A stretch of DNA of 64,000 nucleotides from Dactylorhiza incarnata (GCA_033032865.1 JAWHQI010000170.1:3593001-3657000), one strand, 5' to 3'. Positions 10,084 through 22,375 are shown, counted from the first letter of the stretch. The notes: generated from the letters alone by a model not told the origin. Made by a program: numbers and translations.

Positions 10084-11888
10084 TTGAAAATTTTGCTTCA
10101 TTAAACACTTATATAAAACATTTCCTAGAGTGATATGGTTATTATTTTAATTTTTACAAATCATTTTTTTTCTTTTACGATGATCAATTGTTCACGGAAG
10201 CATACAATGATATGGTATATATAGTTGAAGTTGATAGCAGTCATTTATTCATTTTTTTAAATATTCAACTTTTTTCCAAGTAATTATGTACATCTGAGAT
10301 GACCATTTTTATTAAATTATCTGAAATTCTCCATTAGCTTGAACTCCACGCAAAACATTCTTGTGGTTTATAACTTTCTAATATATATAATAAATGGTAA
10401 AATTACATTGTGTAGATCCAAAGATGTTTTCTATAGTTTGTATTCTCAATATGAATTTGTTGAAAAACAACCTCATAGTTTTTATCAAAAGATGAAAATG
10501 CATCTAATTTGCAGAAAAAAAATCTATCATCCCTTATTGAAGTTGTGGTCTTTTCATCTGTTGTCTTTTATTTTTTTTTGAATAAAATAATACATTTATA
10601 TTTCAAAATAATCATTTAAGTTTTAATTAAAAGTTATTTTTTGTCAAAATCAAATATTCATTATTAATATTTTGTCAAAATCAGTTGAAGATCAACACAG
10701 GAGAAGACCACAGCTGTATCATATAAATGTTGAACCAACATGAACATTCATTGTATAAACCTGCTAGTTATTGAGTTGATTTCAACACAATTTATTCCAA
10801 TTAATTTTCAAAAACATTTTATTAACTAATCAACTGCATCACCAGCCTCTTAATACTCACCATTGATCCTAGGGAAGAGTATTATGAATTTTTTCAACTA
10901 AGCATTTTTTTCCTGCGGAGGAAGATTTATCGAAGAAAAAAGTCGTTAGTCACAACACTGAACCGATAATTTCACAGACATGCATTTAATAAATCTTAAA
11001 GATGAACGCCTCAATTTATTGTAGTCTGAAAATCTATATTTGCATATATATTATATAGATTTAAAAGACGTTAGCCACAACACACCACACCACACCATAC
11101 TGACGCACCACAACAAATTAATAAAGTTATGTTCAGATATACAACTATTTGATGCACAGACACAACATATATAAGCCAGACGGACTTATGTTTGACCAAA
11201 ATAGCTTTATATATGTTATAGTCTCATCAATATTCATCCCCATTACTTTACTTTTTAATCTCTTTCTTCAGTAGCTAACATTTCTGTGCCACTCTCAGTT
11301 TTCACTTTGCCCAGATCTGCAACATGATACTGCGCGGCGTATTTGTAAGCAGGTCCTTCTGTGGCCTTCACCGAAGGTTCATAATCATTCAGGAATGCTC
11401 AATTGCTCCTTGTTCCCAAGAGGATCATTCAGGAATGCCCAATTGAATAATGTTGCCTAATACATGTTTCTCAATTGAATTTAACAGAGAAATCTACAAA
11501 CTGCTGTGGTGGAAAAAATATGAAATATTATATATACAAAAGAGCATCATGAAAAAAATTTGGGCTTACCTTTTTAATAAACTATCCCTATGAAATTTGT
11601 CAGAACTGCACTAAAGCAATTTATAAGAACCGTAAGGGTGCAGTTTTGAATCACTGCACCCATGCATTTTTGGTAAACTACATGGGTGCAGTTTTGATAA
11701 GCAGAACCAATGTAGTTGGACTGAAGTGAGGCCGAACATTATATATATATATGTTAATTTATAGTAATTCTGATAAAAAAAAATCCAATTCAATTGGATT
11801 ATGTTAAATATTGCATTTAAAATGATAGGTAGAAATTCAAGGTTTCATATTTCATAAAAAATTTATATGAAATTATATCATTATAAAG

Positions 11889-12121
11889 GTCTCCCCGGAG
11901 AGCCAAAAGGGTCTCCCCGGAGAGCCAAATGGGTCTCCCCGGAGAGCCAAATGGCTCTCCCCGGAGAGCCAAAAGGCTCTCCCCGGAGAGCCAAATGGCT
12001 CTCCCCGGAGAGCCAAATGGCTCTCCCCGGAGATCCGAGAACCGCGAAGATCCTTTTGGCTCTCCGCGGAGTTCCTTTTGGCTCTCCGTGGAGATCCAAG
12101 AGGTTCTCCCCGGAGATCCAA
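11889..12121. repeat. CTCCCCGGAGAGCCAAATGG tandem array 2
   Basis: About nine copies of a 22-bp unit of the form GGCTCTCCCCGGAGAGCCAA, each nearly palindromic; the last units change to CTCCGCGGAG like array 1. The open frames through it (both strands) are translated repeats, not genes. Confidence 0.85.
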
Positions 12122-12488
12122 CGGCCGAGAGAGGAGAAAGACGTCGCCGAGAGGGATCTGAATTGAAGACGTCGTCAAGAGATCCAATTCAGCGGACTGA
12201 ATAAAGTCAAGAGGGAATGAAGGACTGAAATTGTGGAAATAAGAGTGGATCACGCCGGAGAAGAAGGGATCTCGCCGAAAGTGAGGCTTGGAGCTCGCCG
12301 GAAGTTTCGGCCATGAAAGGGGCAGTCAGATCTGGGGAGGAGAAGCTCGGACATGATGGAGAGATCTCTAGGTGGGAGGAGTTGGGTCGGCCTTGGATCG
12401 CCGTTAAAAGGAGAGCAGAGGAGAGCTGATGGCGTGCTGTTGGAGGTCGAGGCCGCCGGAGTTTGGAGGGGTCGCCGACGTTTGAGCG

Positions 12489-12539
<51 letters not shown>

Positions 12540-12655
12540 GGGAGCGGGAGAGAGAGCGGGGAGAGAGAGAGAGAGCGGGGAGAGAGAGAGAGAGAGAGGG
12601 GAGAGAGAGAGAGGGGAGCGGGAGAGAGAGAGAGAGAGCGGGGAGAGAGAGAGCT
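12489..12655 (+). repeat. GA-rich microsatellite
   Basis: (GA)n interrupted by GGGGAGCGGGAGA segments. It produces an Arg/Glu repeat ORF that should not be annotated as a protein. Confidence 0.95.
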
Positions 12656-13197
12656 GGCCAGCTGGGTGAAATTTTTTGCGTTTTTTTTAATATTATTCAG
12701 TCATATTCAGTCTACCAGAGTGAGACCCGACCGGGGGGGGGGGGGGGCGTTGAAAACAAATACGTTCGTTTCAATTTACATCTTTAGTGAACCGATGAAA
12801 CCAAACCGACAAATCATGCTTCAAATGTTGTGTTTCGCGTATGTCTTGTCTCATGCACCTTATTCCCATGAGTCCGTGACTGACCCCGTGATTCGTGATT
12901 CGTGAATTAATTTAATTCAAAATATTAGCTCAATCAATTGCTCCTCCTGAGTCCCTCGGCCCTCACCCTAGCGGCTTATGTTGCCCTGATTCCACCCCCT
13001 GCCTCGGCCCGATAGAGGTTTTTCTCATCTCAATAAAGATTATTTTAATCTCTTATTTGAAGTTTTGCTTGTATTTGTAATTTAGTATATTGGAAAACTG
13101 AACCAATGTTTAAAAAACAAACCGAACCGATCAATTTCAGTTTGGGGTGTGGTTTTGCCTAAAACAAAACCAAACCGTTAAAAGGCCTAGCGATTAC

Positions 13198-14270
13198 CTA
13201 ACGCGCACAAACTCTTTACGAAAACGCGTGGTGATGATCGACGTTCTCCCGCGAGCACGAGTACTGCCCCAAGTGGGGAAATTTTGCAGACTCTTCCTGA
13301 ACATGGAATGTTTAATTGCCCCACGACGGCGACGACGAGCAGCCTTCGGTTGGCCGGCCTCCATTCTCCATCCTGTCCGCCTGCCGACCTGCAGGCTGCG
13401 GCAAATCCTGCTTCAAGGTCGTCTGGTCGTACCCTAATAACACCGCCTATCGGCGAATCCAGGGCAGAATCCAGCTAATGATGTATGACCTTGATGACCA
13501 GGCTCCACCCGTAGACCTGCAGCCTTGATTGTTCTCTGCTTTTCTTCGATTTTGGATGAGCTCTAGCCTCTATAATTTTTATTCCTGATTCCTAGTTAGT
13601 GGCTCACCACTGCATATTGACATGTAATTTGTGTCTTGGCATACACAAGTTCATCAATGAAGATGCACTCAGGTTGTTCGACGAAATTCCTCAACAAAAT
13701 ATTCAGCTGAATTCTATCGCCTGCAGTGTTTTAATCATGTGGCTGATGAGAATGAAGAGAATTACAAAATATAGTTGATAAACTAACTAGCTCAACCCCT
13801 TGAGTTCTATAAAATTTTAATTTTTGGTCTATAAATATCGTCCTGAGATACACTTATAATTCCGCGTTCTCCGAATAGCGAGAGCTGCCAAAGAGGATCT
13901 CCAAATATCAACGCCCTATTATTACGCGTTAAAAGCTGCCCTCTTTTATGCAAATGATTAAATTGATGGTTCTTGGGTGAAAAATTGTCAGGTTCCTTTC
14001 TCTGTGTCTCGCTGCTCGCCAAATCCCGTTTCAGTTGCCTCGCGAGGCTTCTCCTTCCTCTAGTCGGCGAGGCTTCTCCTTCCTCATGTCGGCGAGGCTT
14101 CTCCTATTCATCTTCTCGCCGACATCACAAACGGCCTCTCACTCGCTCGGCAAGAACAAGCTAGTGAGGATCAACGAGGAGAGCTATGGATTTGGGGACA
14201 TCCGACGATCCAGATGAGTTTTTTGTATACATCTATAGATCTGCAATCCTTTAAATGAGGTTGTTTTGAT
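13198..14270. other. Unidentified region with a short tandem repeat
   Basis: GC-rich at 13,220-13,530, then AT-rich. Short frames exist (for example 13,316-13,528 plus) but no domain is recognised. At about 14,037-14,125 a unit like CGGCGAGGCTTCTCCTTCCT occurs three times in tandem. Confidence 0.35.
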
Positions 14271-16775
14271 TATCAATAAGTATTATTGATGCGCATATAT
14301 TCATGGGCTCCCTCCTATAATATGCAAAGTCGGGTAGCGGTTATTCCCAAACCCCCACTCCACCACTAAGGTAATGAGGGGAGAGTGGGCCAAAACCGCC
14401 ATTTCCAACCGACCGCGCAAAAGCGCACAGCCACGCGCAGCAGCGCAGCACGCAGTCACGCCACGCGCATCCCTGCACGCTACGGCCCGCACTACCGCAC
14501 GCGCTAGCGCCTGGAAGGGGTGCGGCCAGGCCGCACCCCCCTTGTGGTGCGGCCAGGCCGCACCCCTTGAGGGTGCGGCCGACCGCACCCCTCTCCCCAA
14601 CGGGGCGCGGCCAAGACATCTCCCCCATTTTTTCGCAGGGGGGCTCGCAGGAGGCCTGGTTGGAGTCGCGCCGCTCGTCGGGTACGATCGGAGCCCAATT
14701 CCCCTTGATGGGCGCAACTCCTCACCTCTCCACTCGCTCAAAATGCTCTCGTGTTCGTTGCGCGCTTAGAGCGCTCCCGCGCTCGCTGTGCGCCCAGAGC
14801 GCCCCCAGTTCGTTGCTCGCTCAGAACGCTTCCCCGCATGATTAGAACAATTCCACATTCTGAACGCGCGCGCAGTTATTATTTCATAATTTATCAGATT
14901 GCAGGACTCGCTTGTCGCCTTTCTTACCATCAACAAAGCTGCTCGAACTGCCCGAAGGGCGAGACGGTCATTTACGAAAAATGGCGATCCGTGTGCTCCA
15001 AATCGACCAGCGTGATTCGCCCGTCAGGTGGTTACGGTGGTTACGATGACAAAATTACCGGGCTACCCCCGGCCAAAACTATAAAAGAAGCCCAGAGCCT
15101 TCATTTCAGGACACCTCGCCTTCTGCACCCGAGTGAGCTCTGTCGAAGATTTCCCTTGAGTTCTCCTTCGGTGCTCGAAGATCTCCTTCGCGCTTCGAAG
15201 ATCTCCTTCGTGGACTTGGAGATTTCCCATCTCCCGAAAGGTAGGCCTAAAATTTAAAATCCGAAATCGCAAAAAACCGCAATACCCTAAACCGCAAAAA
15301 ACCGCAAAAAACCGCACCGCACCATTTTCGAACCACACCGAACGGTGTGGTTGTGGTGCGGTTTTGATTATTGAAAAACCGCATAGTTTGCGGTGCGGTT
15401 CGGTTTTGGCCTTGTCGAAACCGCATAAACCGCACTGCACCGTATGATTATAAATATATTATTTTATATCTTATAAGTTATAAATTTTTTTACAAATTAA
15501 TGTATATATCTAACAGTTCTTTCATCTTTGTTGTTCCACATAGACATTTCTAGCTAGGTTTTTACATTTTTTTTATAAATATTTTACAATCTTATAAAAT
15601 TATATTTCGGTTTTTACATTTTTGATATCTTATAAGTTCTTCATCTCTCATTTCTCCCGACTCTCGTTCTTTACTGTTCCGCAAAAGCTAGGTCACAAAC
15701 TAACGAAAGCCGGAAGGAGTGTCTTCTCCGACGCATCGGCTCGCGACTCCTACGTTCACGCGAGCGAGGGCGGCTCTACTCCGACGACATCTCTTCTTCG
15801 GCGGGCTCCAGATCTCACGACATCTCTTCTTTGGCGGGCTCCAGATCTCCCGTTCGCTGTCTCCTAGTTTTTTTCTCACAGATCACTCGTCTTTGTTTCT
15901 ACTTTCTTGTGCATGTCATTATAAAAAAAATCTACTATTTTATATCCAGTTTGGGACTCGAAACAATTCACTTAAGGAGAACAACTGTTTGGGAACTCGA
16001 AAAGAAAAATTTATCAACTGTGTTTGCTTGCATTGTTATGATTATAGTTTTCTTTATGAAGTGATGTAGTCTAAAGTTCTCAGATTTGAATTCACAAAAC
16101 TGTGTAGATGTATATAGATGTTAATTGTTATGGTTAAATTTATCTCACTTCTATCTCAAATTGCATTGTTATGCTTATATTTATCAGTTGTGTGGATGTA
16201 GTCTAAATTTCTCAGAACCTATTTTAATTTTTAACAATTATAACAAAACATAAGAAAAAAAAAACGAAACCGCACCGCAAAAAACGACTCCAAACCCACC
16301 AATGTCACACCGCACCACACGGTTTGGATGCGGTGCGGTTTTGCAAAGTCCAAAACCGACTCTCTTCGGTGCGGTTGCGGTGTAGGCTCAAACTGCACCA
16401 GTTTCAGGTCTACCGAAGGCGACTGGGAATTCTCACTTTTGTTCTCACCACAGTTCTCAGAAGAAAAAAGACTTAGTTTTCCGAGAGGTGATCTGTCACC
16501 TTCGGGGTTCTCTCTCTCTATTATTGTAACGAGCGACGGCCTGTCGCGCTCGATTTATAAGTGTCTGATTGTAACCTCCTAGGAGATAGTGAAGTTTGGT
16601 CGGCACAACTCCGACCGCGTGGTTTTTTACCCTTTTCGGGTTTTCCACGTTAAAAAGTCTCAGTGTATTTAGCGATTCTCTAATTGAATGTTAGTGCGCT
16701 TGACTCACTTCAGAGCTAAGACGGTTCAAGTCGACCGGTCTACCAAAATCACCCAAGCAACACGCAACAACTATC
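14271..16775 (+). repeat. LTR-derived repeat, copy B (plus orientation)
   Basis: Inverted relative to copy A at 1-1,880. Shared landmarks in order: CCCACTCCACCACTAAGG-like start, a GC palindrome array (14,515-14,600), a run of cgctcAGAACGct motifs, a TATA-like TATAAAAG at 15,080-15,087, TTCGAAGATCTCCTTCG repeats, and an end near ACCGGTCTACCAA. The segment 15,242-16,412 is a later hAT-type insertion. Exact ends are not fixed because the copies diverge gradually. No coding capacity remains. Confidence 0.6.
15242..16412. mobile_element. hAT-type non-autonomous element inserted in repeat B
   Basis: Ends TAGGCCTAAAA and, inverted, TAGACCTGAAA. Subterminal regions are dense in AACCGCACCGCA motifs in both orientations, the typical make-up of plant hAT elements. 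Flanks are CCGAAAGG (15,234-15,241) and CCGAAGG (from 16,413), an 8-bp duplication with one base lost. Comparison with copy A shows the host repeat is otherwise continuous across the insertion. No transposase ORF inside. Confidence 0.8.
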
Positions 16776-16904
16776 TATTTGTTTGGATGAAATGCATTCA
16801 AAGTTGTAATTTTAATTTAAATATATCAGGTCACTTTGTCATAAATGTCAGAAACTATTTTTGATATTGGATTTGATGATTATCCAAATTCGAACAATCT
16901 TTTG

Positions 16905-17925
16905 TAGGCCTGTAAGCAAAAATCAACCGAACCACCAAACCGAACCAAACCAAACCAAACCGCACGGTTTGGTTCAGTTTCAGTAGGCCGCGGTTCGGGC
17001 ACAGTTTTGATTTTAGAAAAACCATACGACTCGGTTCGGTTCATGGTTTTATGTGGCAAACCGAACCGAGTCGAACCGAACCGTAGTGTATAAAAATATT
17101 TAATTTATTTTTATATTTTAATCTTTGCATGAGACTCATAGTGAACCATAGTGTATTTATATTTCATTAAACTATTAATTACATCTCATATTATATTTTT
17201 ATATTTCATTAAACCGTAGTGTATTTATATTTTATATTTCCAAAGTGCGGAACTCTCCTGGACGGCTGGAACTAGGTTTTCTGAATTGCTCAATGCTGTT
17301 GATTTCTCCTCATCCCACCGACGCCGAGTCGCTGCTCCTCATCCCGCCGACGCCGAGTCGCCGCTCCTCATCCCGTCGGGCGCTGGCCACCGTACTCATC
17401 GTAGGTGAGCCCTCTTCCTCTTCTCTGTAATCAGCTTTCATTGTTCATATTATCTTCTGGACTCATTTCACAGACTTGATAAAGTAATTTTTGTCCTATG
17501 AATATTTCTCTAATCTAGATCTTTCTTCAAACAAACAATGTTGATGAATATTTCATTTTCCATTCATGTTTTCAGCTTGAATAACAATACATCTAAGTTG
17601 TCTACTTTTTTTTATAAATTATTGGTTAATTAAAAGATTTGATTTTGGAGTCCTGAAATGGTTAGGTGATAGGAAATTAGGAATTATGTTCACTGTTCAG
17701 GCATCACTTGCATCACATTATTTAATTCACGTTTTAAGCTTGTATCACATTATTTAAACCACCAAAATCGAACCGAACCGAGTTGAACCATTCAGTTCGG
17801 TTTGGTTCGGTTTCAATGTTTTGACGGTTCGGTTCGGTTTCAAATTTTTGGAACCACATAGGGGCGGTTCGATTTACGATTTTACTGAAAAACCAAACCA
17901 AACCGAACCATTACAATATTTTTTT
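16905..17925. mobile_element. hAT-like element rich in AACCGAACC motifs
   Basis: Starts TAGGCCTGTAAGCAAAAATC, followed by many AACCGAACC motifs. A second cluster in both orientations lies at 17,755-17,920. The interior has a small GC-rich repeat (CCGACGCCGAGTCG, 17,310-17,370). No clear right terminus or duplication was found, so the right end is approximate. Confidence 0.5.
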
Positions 17926-18210
17926 TCTCTGAACAATACTGTAAACTCTATATTATCTAAACGGTTTTATACTGCAAGCACTGTTTTTCAGAAAAAACTA
18001 TTTTTTCAAACTATATTTATATTCGCTACTCTTACATCAACATTAGCTCGGCCAAACGAAGCCTAAACTACCAACCTGTAATCAAGGGGGAGAGGCCCAC
18101 TCGACGAATGAAGATCCTCTCCATTTGAAAATCCTCAATTTGGTCGATTTAATGGTAGAGATGTATTCTTCTTTTATCTAAAGGTACAAAAAAAATTTAA
18201 ATATAGAAAA

Positions 18211-18831
18211 AGGTGATTGTTATGTGCATACAAATTTTGGATACGTGCAAACCATTTTTACTAAGCACTAAAAATTTGTAACCTAAAACATTAAATTACA
18301 AATTATAATAAAAAACAAAACGTTTTAATTTATATGTAATGCTTCTTTATGTCTCAACTTTAGCTTGAATTCTTGCATCTGCAAAAAAAAGAGTATCAAA
18401 CTTTTAAAATACAGCAGGGCTAGCCGAAGATGAACAAAGTCAAACTTTTTGGTCGCAGAAATGAGCGGGAGGCAGCAGCTCGCCGGAGATGAACACCGTC
18501 TGAGCATCGCTCGCCGGAGATCAACAGGAGGGCTCGCCGGAGATGAACAGAGTCTAAGCAACGATCACAGAGAAGAGCGGGAGGCAGCAGCTCGCCGGAG
18601 ATGAACACCATTTGAACAGCGCTCGCCGGAGATGAACAGGCGGAAACGAGCGAAAGGGAGAGGAAGGAGAAGCAGTATCGTCGACGGATCGCGCGATATA
18701 GGAACAACGAAAATCTAGGTTTTTGTCGGGAGTGCCGATGAGAACTCTTTGGTTTGCAATATATATGAAATATTTAATTAGGCGATTGGTTTGCACATAG
18801 CCATATTTGACTTGCACATAACAATCGCCTA
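18211..18831. mobile_element. Terminal-inverted-repeat element with CTCGCCGGAGATGAAC repeats
   Basis: About 45 bp at 18,211-18,252 (GGTGATTGTTATGTGCAT...) are repeated in inverted form at 18,781-18,831. The interior holds five or more copies of GCTCGCCGGAGATGAACA in tandem-like order. No transposase. Superfamily not determined; no clear target duplication. Confidence 0.55.
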
Positions 18832-19276
18832 GAAAAATTAAAAGAGATTTGCAAGCTTTTAAAAACCGGGACCGGCCGGTCGGACCGCGAACCGGACACC
18901 CAGCCGGTCCGGCCCAGGTTAGAAAACCGCTCCATGCGCGGACTGCTTAAGAACCGCGGAACCTGGCGGGCCAAGGCCCAAAATTAAATAGCAAAAAATA
19001 ACACAACGGGGGTTTTGAATCCGCACCCATGCAAGATTAAGAGGCTCTATCCACTTGGCCAACTGGTTTTTATGTTTTTAGGCTATCATATATATTATAC
19101 ATATAACTATTAATGTATGTATTAAATAAAATGTATAATTAATACACATATCTAAATAAATATAAATTAAATATTTTATAGATATATTATTATACTAACA
19201 AATTAAAATATGTTTTAAAAATTAAAGTGGATGATATATTTATAATATATATACATCTATCCTTCAAATAAAATTT

Positions 19277-19414
19277 AGATTCTGTTTGGCACGACGGTGG
19301 TGGTCATGAATACGGTGGTTATGAACGTCATTCTTGAACATCAATTCTATTACGATGGTGTTTTTGTCCAAACGCCTCTCCACGCCAAAAACGTCATGCC
19401 AAATAGAGTTTTAA
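19277..19414. mobile_element. Small MITE-like inverted repeat (also at 20,971-21,108)
   Basis: GATTCTGTTTGGCACGACG at the left is inverted at the right as CGTCATGCCAAATAGAGTT, about 135 bp apart. Present in both tandem units at the same place, so it predates the duplication. Confidence 0.6.
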
Positions 19415-19582
19415 AAATATACGAATATAGTGATAATAGATACATCATTTTATTTGTATCACAATATAATGATAATAAATTACTAATTTATATGCAAATT
19501 GTAAATACAATGTTAATTATTTTTATTTTCTAATGTATAATATATATATATATATATATATACATATATACATACTAGCATC

Positions 19583-19786
19583 TTCGAACGGGCTACGCCC
19601 GTTCTCGATGCGTCGCTACGGGCTTCGCCCGTAACCAAGCGGGCTTCGCCCGCTTGACATTCAAGCGAGCTTTGCCCGTTTCAGATGTGGCGCTGCGGCC
19701 TTCGGCCGCATGTAGGCGGGCTTCGCCCGCCCCGTCGGCGGGCTTCGCCGGCCCCCTCGGCGGGCTTCGCCCGCTGAAGCCCGCAC
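19583..19786. repeat. Cluster of eight GC hairpins, unit 1
   Basis: Successive short perfect or near-perfect inverted repeats with 5-7 bp stems and a TTC or TAC loop, for example AGCGGGCTTCGCCCGCT and GCGGCCTTCGGCCGC. Confidence 0.9.
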
Positions 19787-20505
19787 CCTCGCCATTTCAG
19801 TAAAATAACATAAATTAAAAAAAACACAGAAATTAAAAACAAATATAAATTAAAAAAACAGAAATTAAAAAAAAAAAGAAATTTAAAAAGAAACAGAAAT
19901 AAAAAAAAAAACAGAAAAAAAACAGAACTTAAAAAAAACATAAATTAAACAAAAAAAAAGAAATTAAAAAGAAAACAGAAAACACAACAGAAAATAAAAA
20001 ACAAAACATAAAAAAAACAAAAAAACATTAATTAAAACAAAATAAAAACAGAAAAAAAAAAAAAAAAAAAAAACTTCCGCCTCGCCATTTCCCGACGCCG
20101 CCGGCGCCGGAGTCGCCAGTGGCCTGCCCGTCGCCCATCGGCGGGGTCGCCTGCCTCCGGCGAACCCGCCGGAGGTTGTCCGGCGGCGAGCGGGCAGGGC
20201 CACCGCCGGCGGTGGCCCTGCCCGTGAGCTCCAAAAGTGAATCTCACGGGCAGGGCCACCGCCGGCGGTGGCCCTGCCCGGTCGCCGCCGGACAACCTCC
20301 GGCAGGTTCGCCGGAGGCAGGCGAGTCCGCAGGTGGGCGCCTGGCAGGCCGCCGGCGGCGGCGTTGGAAATGGCGAGGCGGAAGGGGAGGTATAGGGATT
20401 TTGAAGGGGATGAACAGTAATGTTTTCTAAAAATGGCTATTTGCAGGCCTATTTTTTTGAGAAATCGGTATACGCAGCCCTCCCTTTGTATCCGACGACC
20501 AGAAT

Positions 20506-22128
20506 TTGCACATAACAATCGCCTAGAAAAATTAAAAGAGATTTGCAAGCTTTTAAAAACCGGGATCGGCCGGTCGGACCGCGAACCGGACACCCAGCCG
20601 GTTCGGCCCAGGTTAGAAAACCGCTCCATGCGCGGACTGCTTAAGAACCGCGGAACCTGGCGGGCCAAGGCCCAAAATTAAATAGCAAAAAATAACACAA
20701 CGGGGGTTTTGAATCCGCACCCATGTAAGATTAAGAGGCTCTATCCACTTGGTCAACTGGTTTTTATGTTTTTAGGCTATCATATATATTATACATATAA
20801 CTATTAATGTATGTATTAAATAAAATGTATAATTAATACACATATCTAAATAAATATAAATTAAATATTTTATAGATATATTATTATACTAACAAATTAA
20901 AATATGTTTTAAAAATTAAAGTGGATGATATATTTATAATATATACACATCTATTCTTCAAATAAAATTTAGATTCTGTTTGGCACGACGGTGGTGGTCA
21001 TGAATACGGTGGTTATGAACGTCATTCTTGAACATCAATTCTATTACGATGGTGTTTTTGTCCAAATGCCTCTCCACACCAAAAACGTCATGCCAAATAG
21101 AGTTTTAAAAATATACGAATATAGTGATAATAGATACATCATTTTATTTGTATCACAATATAATGATAATAAATTACTAATTTATATGCAAATTGTTAAT
21201 ACAATGTTAATTATTTTTATTTTCTAATGTATATAATATATATACATATATACATACTAGCATCTTCGAACGGGCTACGCCCGTTCTCGATGCGTCGCTA
21301 CGGGCTTCGCCCGTAACCAAGCGGGCTTCGCCCGCTTGACATTCAAGCGAGCTTTGCCCGTTCCAGATGTGGCGCTGCGGCCTTCGGCCGCATGTAGGCG
21401 GGCTTCGCCCGCCCCGTCGGCGGGCTTCGCCGGCCCCCTCGGCGGGCTTCGCCCGCTGAAGCCCGCACCCTCGCCATTTCAGTAAAATAACATAAATTAA
21501 AAAAAACACAGAAATTAAAAACAAATATAAATTAAAAAAACAGAAATTAAAAAAAAAAGAAATTTAAAAAGAAACAGAAATAAAAAAAAAAACAGAAAAA
21601 AAACAGAACTTAAAAAAAACATAAATTAAACAAAAAAAAGAAATTAAGAAGAAAACAGAAAATAAAAAACAAAACATAAAAAAAAACGAAAAAACATTAA
21701 TTAAAACAAAATAAAAACAGAAACAAAAACAGAAAAAAAAAAAAAAAAACTTCCTCCTCGCCATTTCCCAACGCCGCCGGCGCCGGAGTCGCCAGTGGCC
21801 TGCCCGTCGCCCATCGGCGGGGTCGCCTGCCTCCGGCGAACCCGCCGGAGGTTGTCCGGCGGCGAGCGGGCAGGGCCACCGCCGGCGGTGGCCCTGCCCG
21901 GTCGCCGCCGGACAACCTCCGGCAGGTTCGCCGGAGGCAGGCGAGTCCGCAGGTGGGCGCCTTGCAGGCCGCCGGCGGCGGCGTTGGAAATGGCGAGGCG
22001 GAAGGGGAGGTATCAGGATTTTGAAGGGGATGAACAGTAATGTTTTCTAAAAATGGCTATTTGCAGGCCTATTTTTTTGAGAAATCGCTATACGCAGCCC
22101 TCCCCTTTGTATCCGACGACCAGAATTT
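20506..22128. repeat. Tandem duplication, unit 2 (about 1,623 bp)
   Basis: Same order of parts as unit 1. It is shorter mainly because the GCCACCGCCGGCGGTGGC palindrome is present once here but twice in unit 1 (around 20,205-20,280). The ORFs in the matching A-rich tract are Phe/Leu-rich on the minus strand and not genes. Confidence 0.9.
21268..21466. repeat. Cluster of eight GC hairpins, unit 2
   Basis: Same cluster as in unit 1. A further degenerate pair (GGGCTTCGCCC and CGGCCTTCGACCG) lies at about 22,298-22,350, next to the Sirevirus. Confidence 0.9.
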
Positions 22129-22233
22129 GATCAAGCTTTGATCGGACGATTCAGATGGGATTTATGGTGTGCTTTCAAGATATCTATATTGGTTTATATA
22201 ATAAAGATATATATACATGAGTGAAAGTGCACG

Positions 22234-22234
<1 letters not shown>

Positions 22235-22265
<31 letters not shown>
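22235..22265 (+). repeat. C homopolymer, 31 bases
   Basis: Uninterrupted C run in the given sequence; its length is likely to be uncertain for technical reasons. Confidence 0.85.
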
Positions 22266-22266
<1 letters not shown>

Positions 22267-22370
22267 TGCCCCGCGCGACAGTACCCGGCTCGCGGAGGAG
22301 GGCTTCGCCCGCCCCTGGCGCGTTGATGTCAGGCGGCCTTCGACCGCATCTAGGCTTTTATAACATGAGT

Positions 22371-22375
22371 CTTGT
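22371..22375. repeat. Target-site duplication of the Sirevirus, left copy
   Basis: CTTGT; identical five bases at 34,081-34,085 directly after the other LTR. Confidence 0.95.

Larger units (their letters stand above)
9648..13189. mobile_element. Non-autonomous hAT-like element, 3.5 kb
   Basis: The left end TAGGGGTGTGCAC followed by AAACCGAAACCGACC is a common end type of plant hAT elements. The right end has AACCGAACC-type subterminal motifs and finishes AAAAGGCCTA. Flanking 8-mers GTGAATAC (9,640-9,647) and GCGATTAC (13,190-13,197) agree at six of eight bases, as expected for an old hAT duplication. No transposase is visible. It carries two palindromic repeat arrays, purine tracts and a GA microsatellite. 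Confidence 0.6.
18812..20505. repeat. Tandem duplication, unit 1 (1,694 bp)
   Basis: Begins TTGCACATAACAATCGCC and ends CCGACGACCAGAATT. It is repeated directly and immediately at 20,506-22,128 with few differences. It contains, in order, an AACCGG-rich start, an AT-rich stretch, a small MITE, a cluster of GC hairpins, an A-rich tract and a large GC palindrome. Confidence 0.9.

Noticed and set aside
12353..12787. Arg/Glu-rich ORF of 144 codons
   Set aside because: It is a translation of a GA microsatellite; no codon structure or domain.
13147..13528. Overlapping ORFs suggesting a host gene
   Set aside because: Three frames overlap in a GC-rich stretch with no recognised motif or splice pattern; left as unidentified.
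19681..20295. Phe-rich membrane-like proteins on the minus strand
   Set aside because: They come from the A-rich low-complexity tract and GC palindromes and are repeated with frame changes in the second unit.
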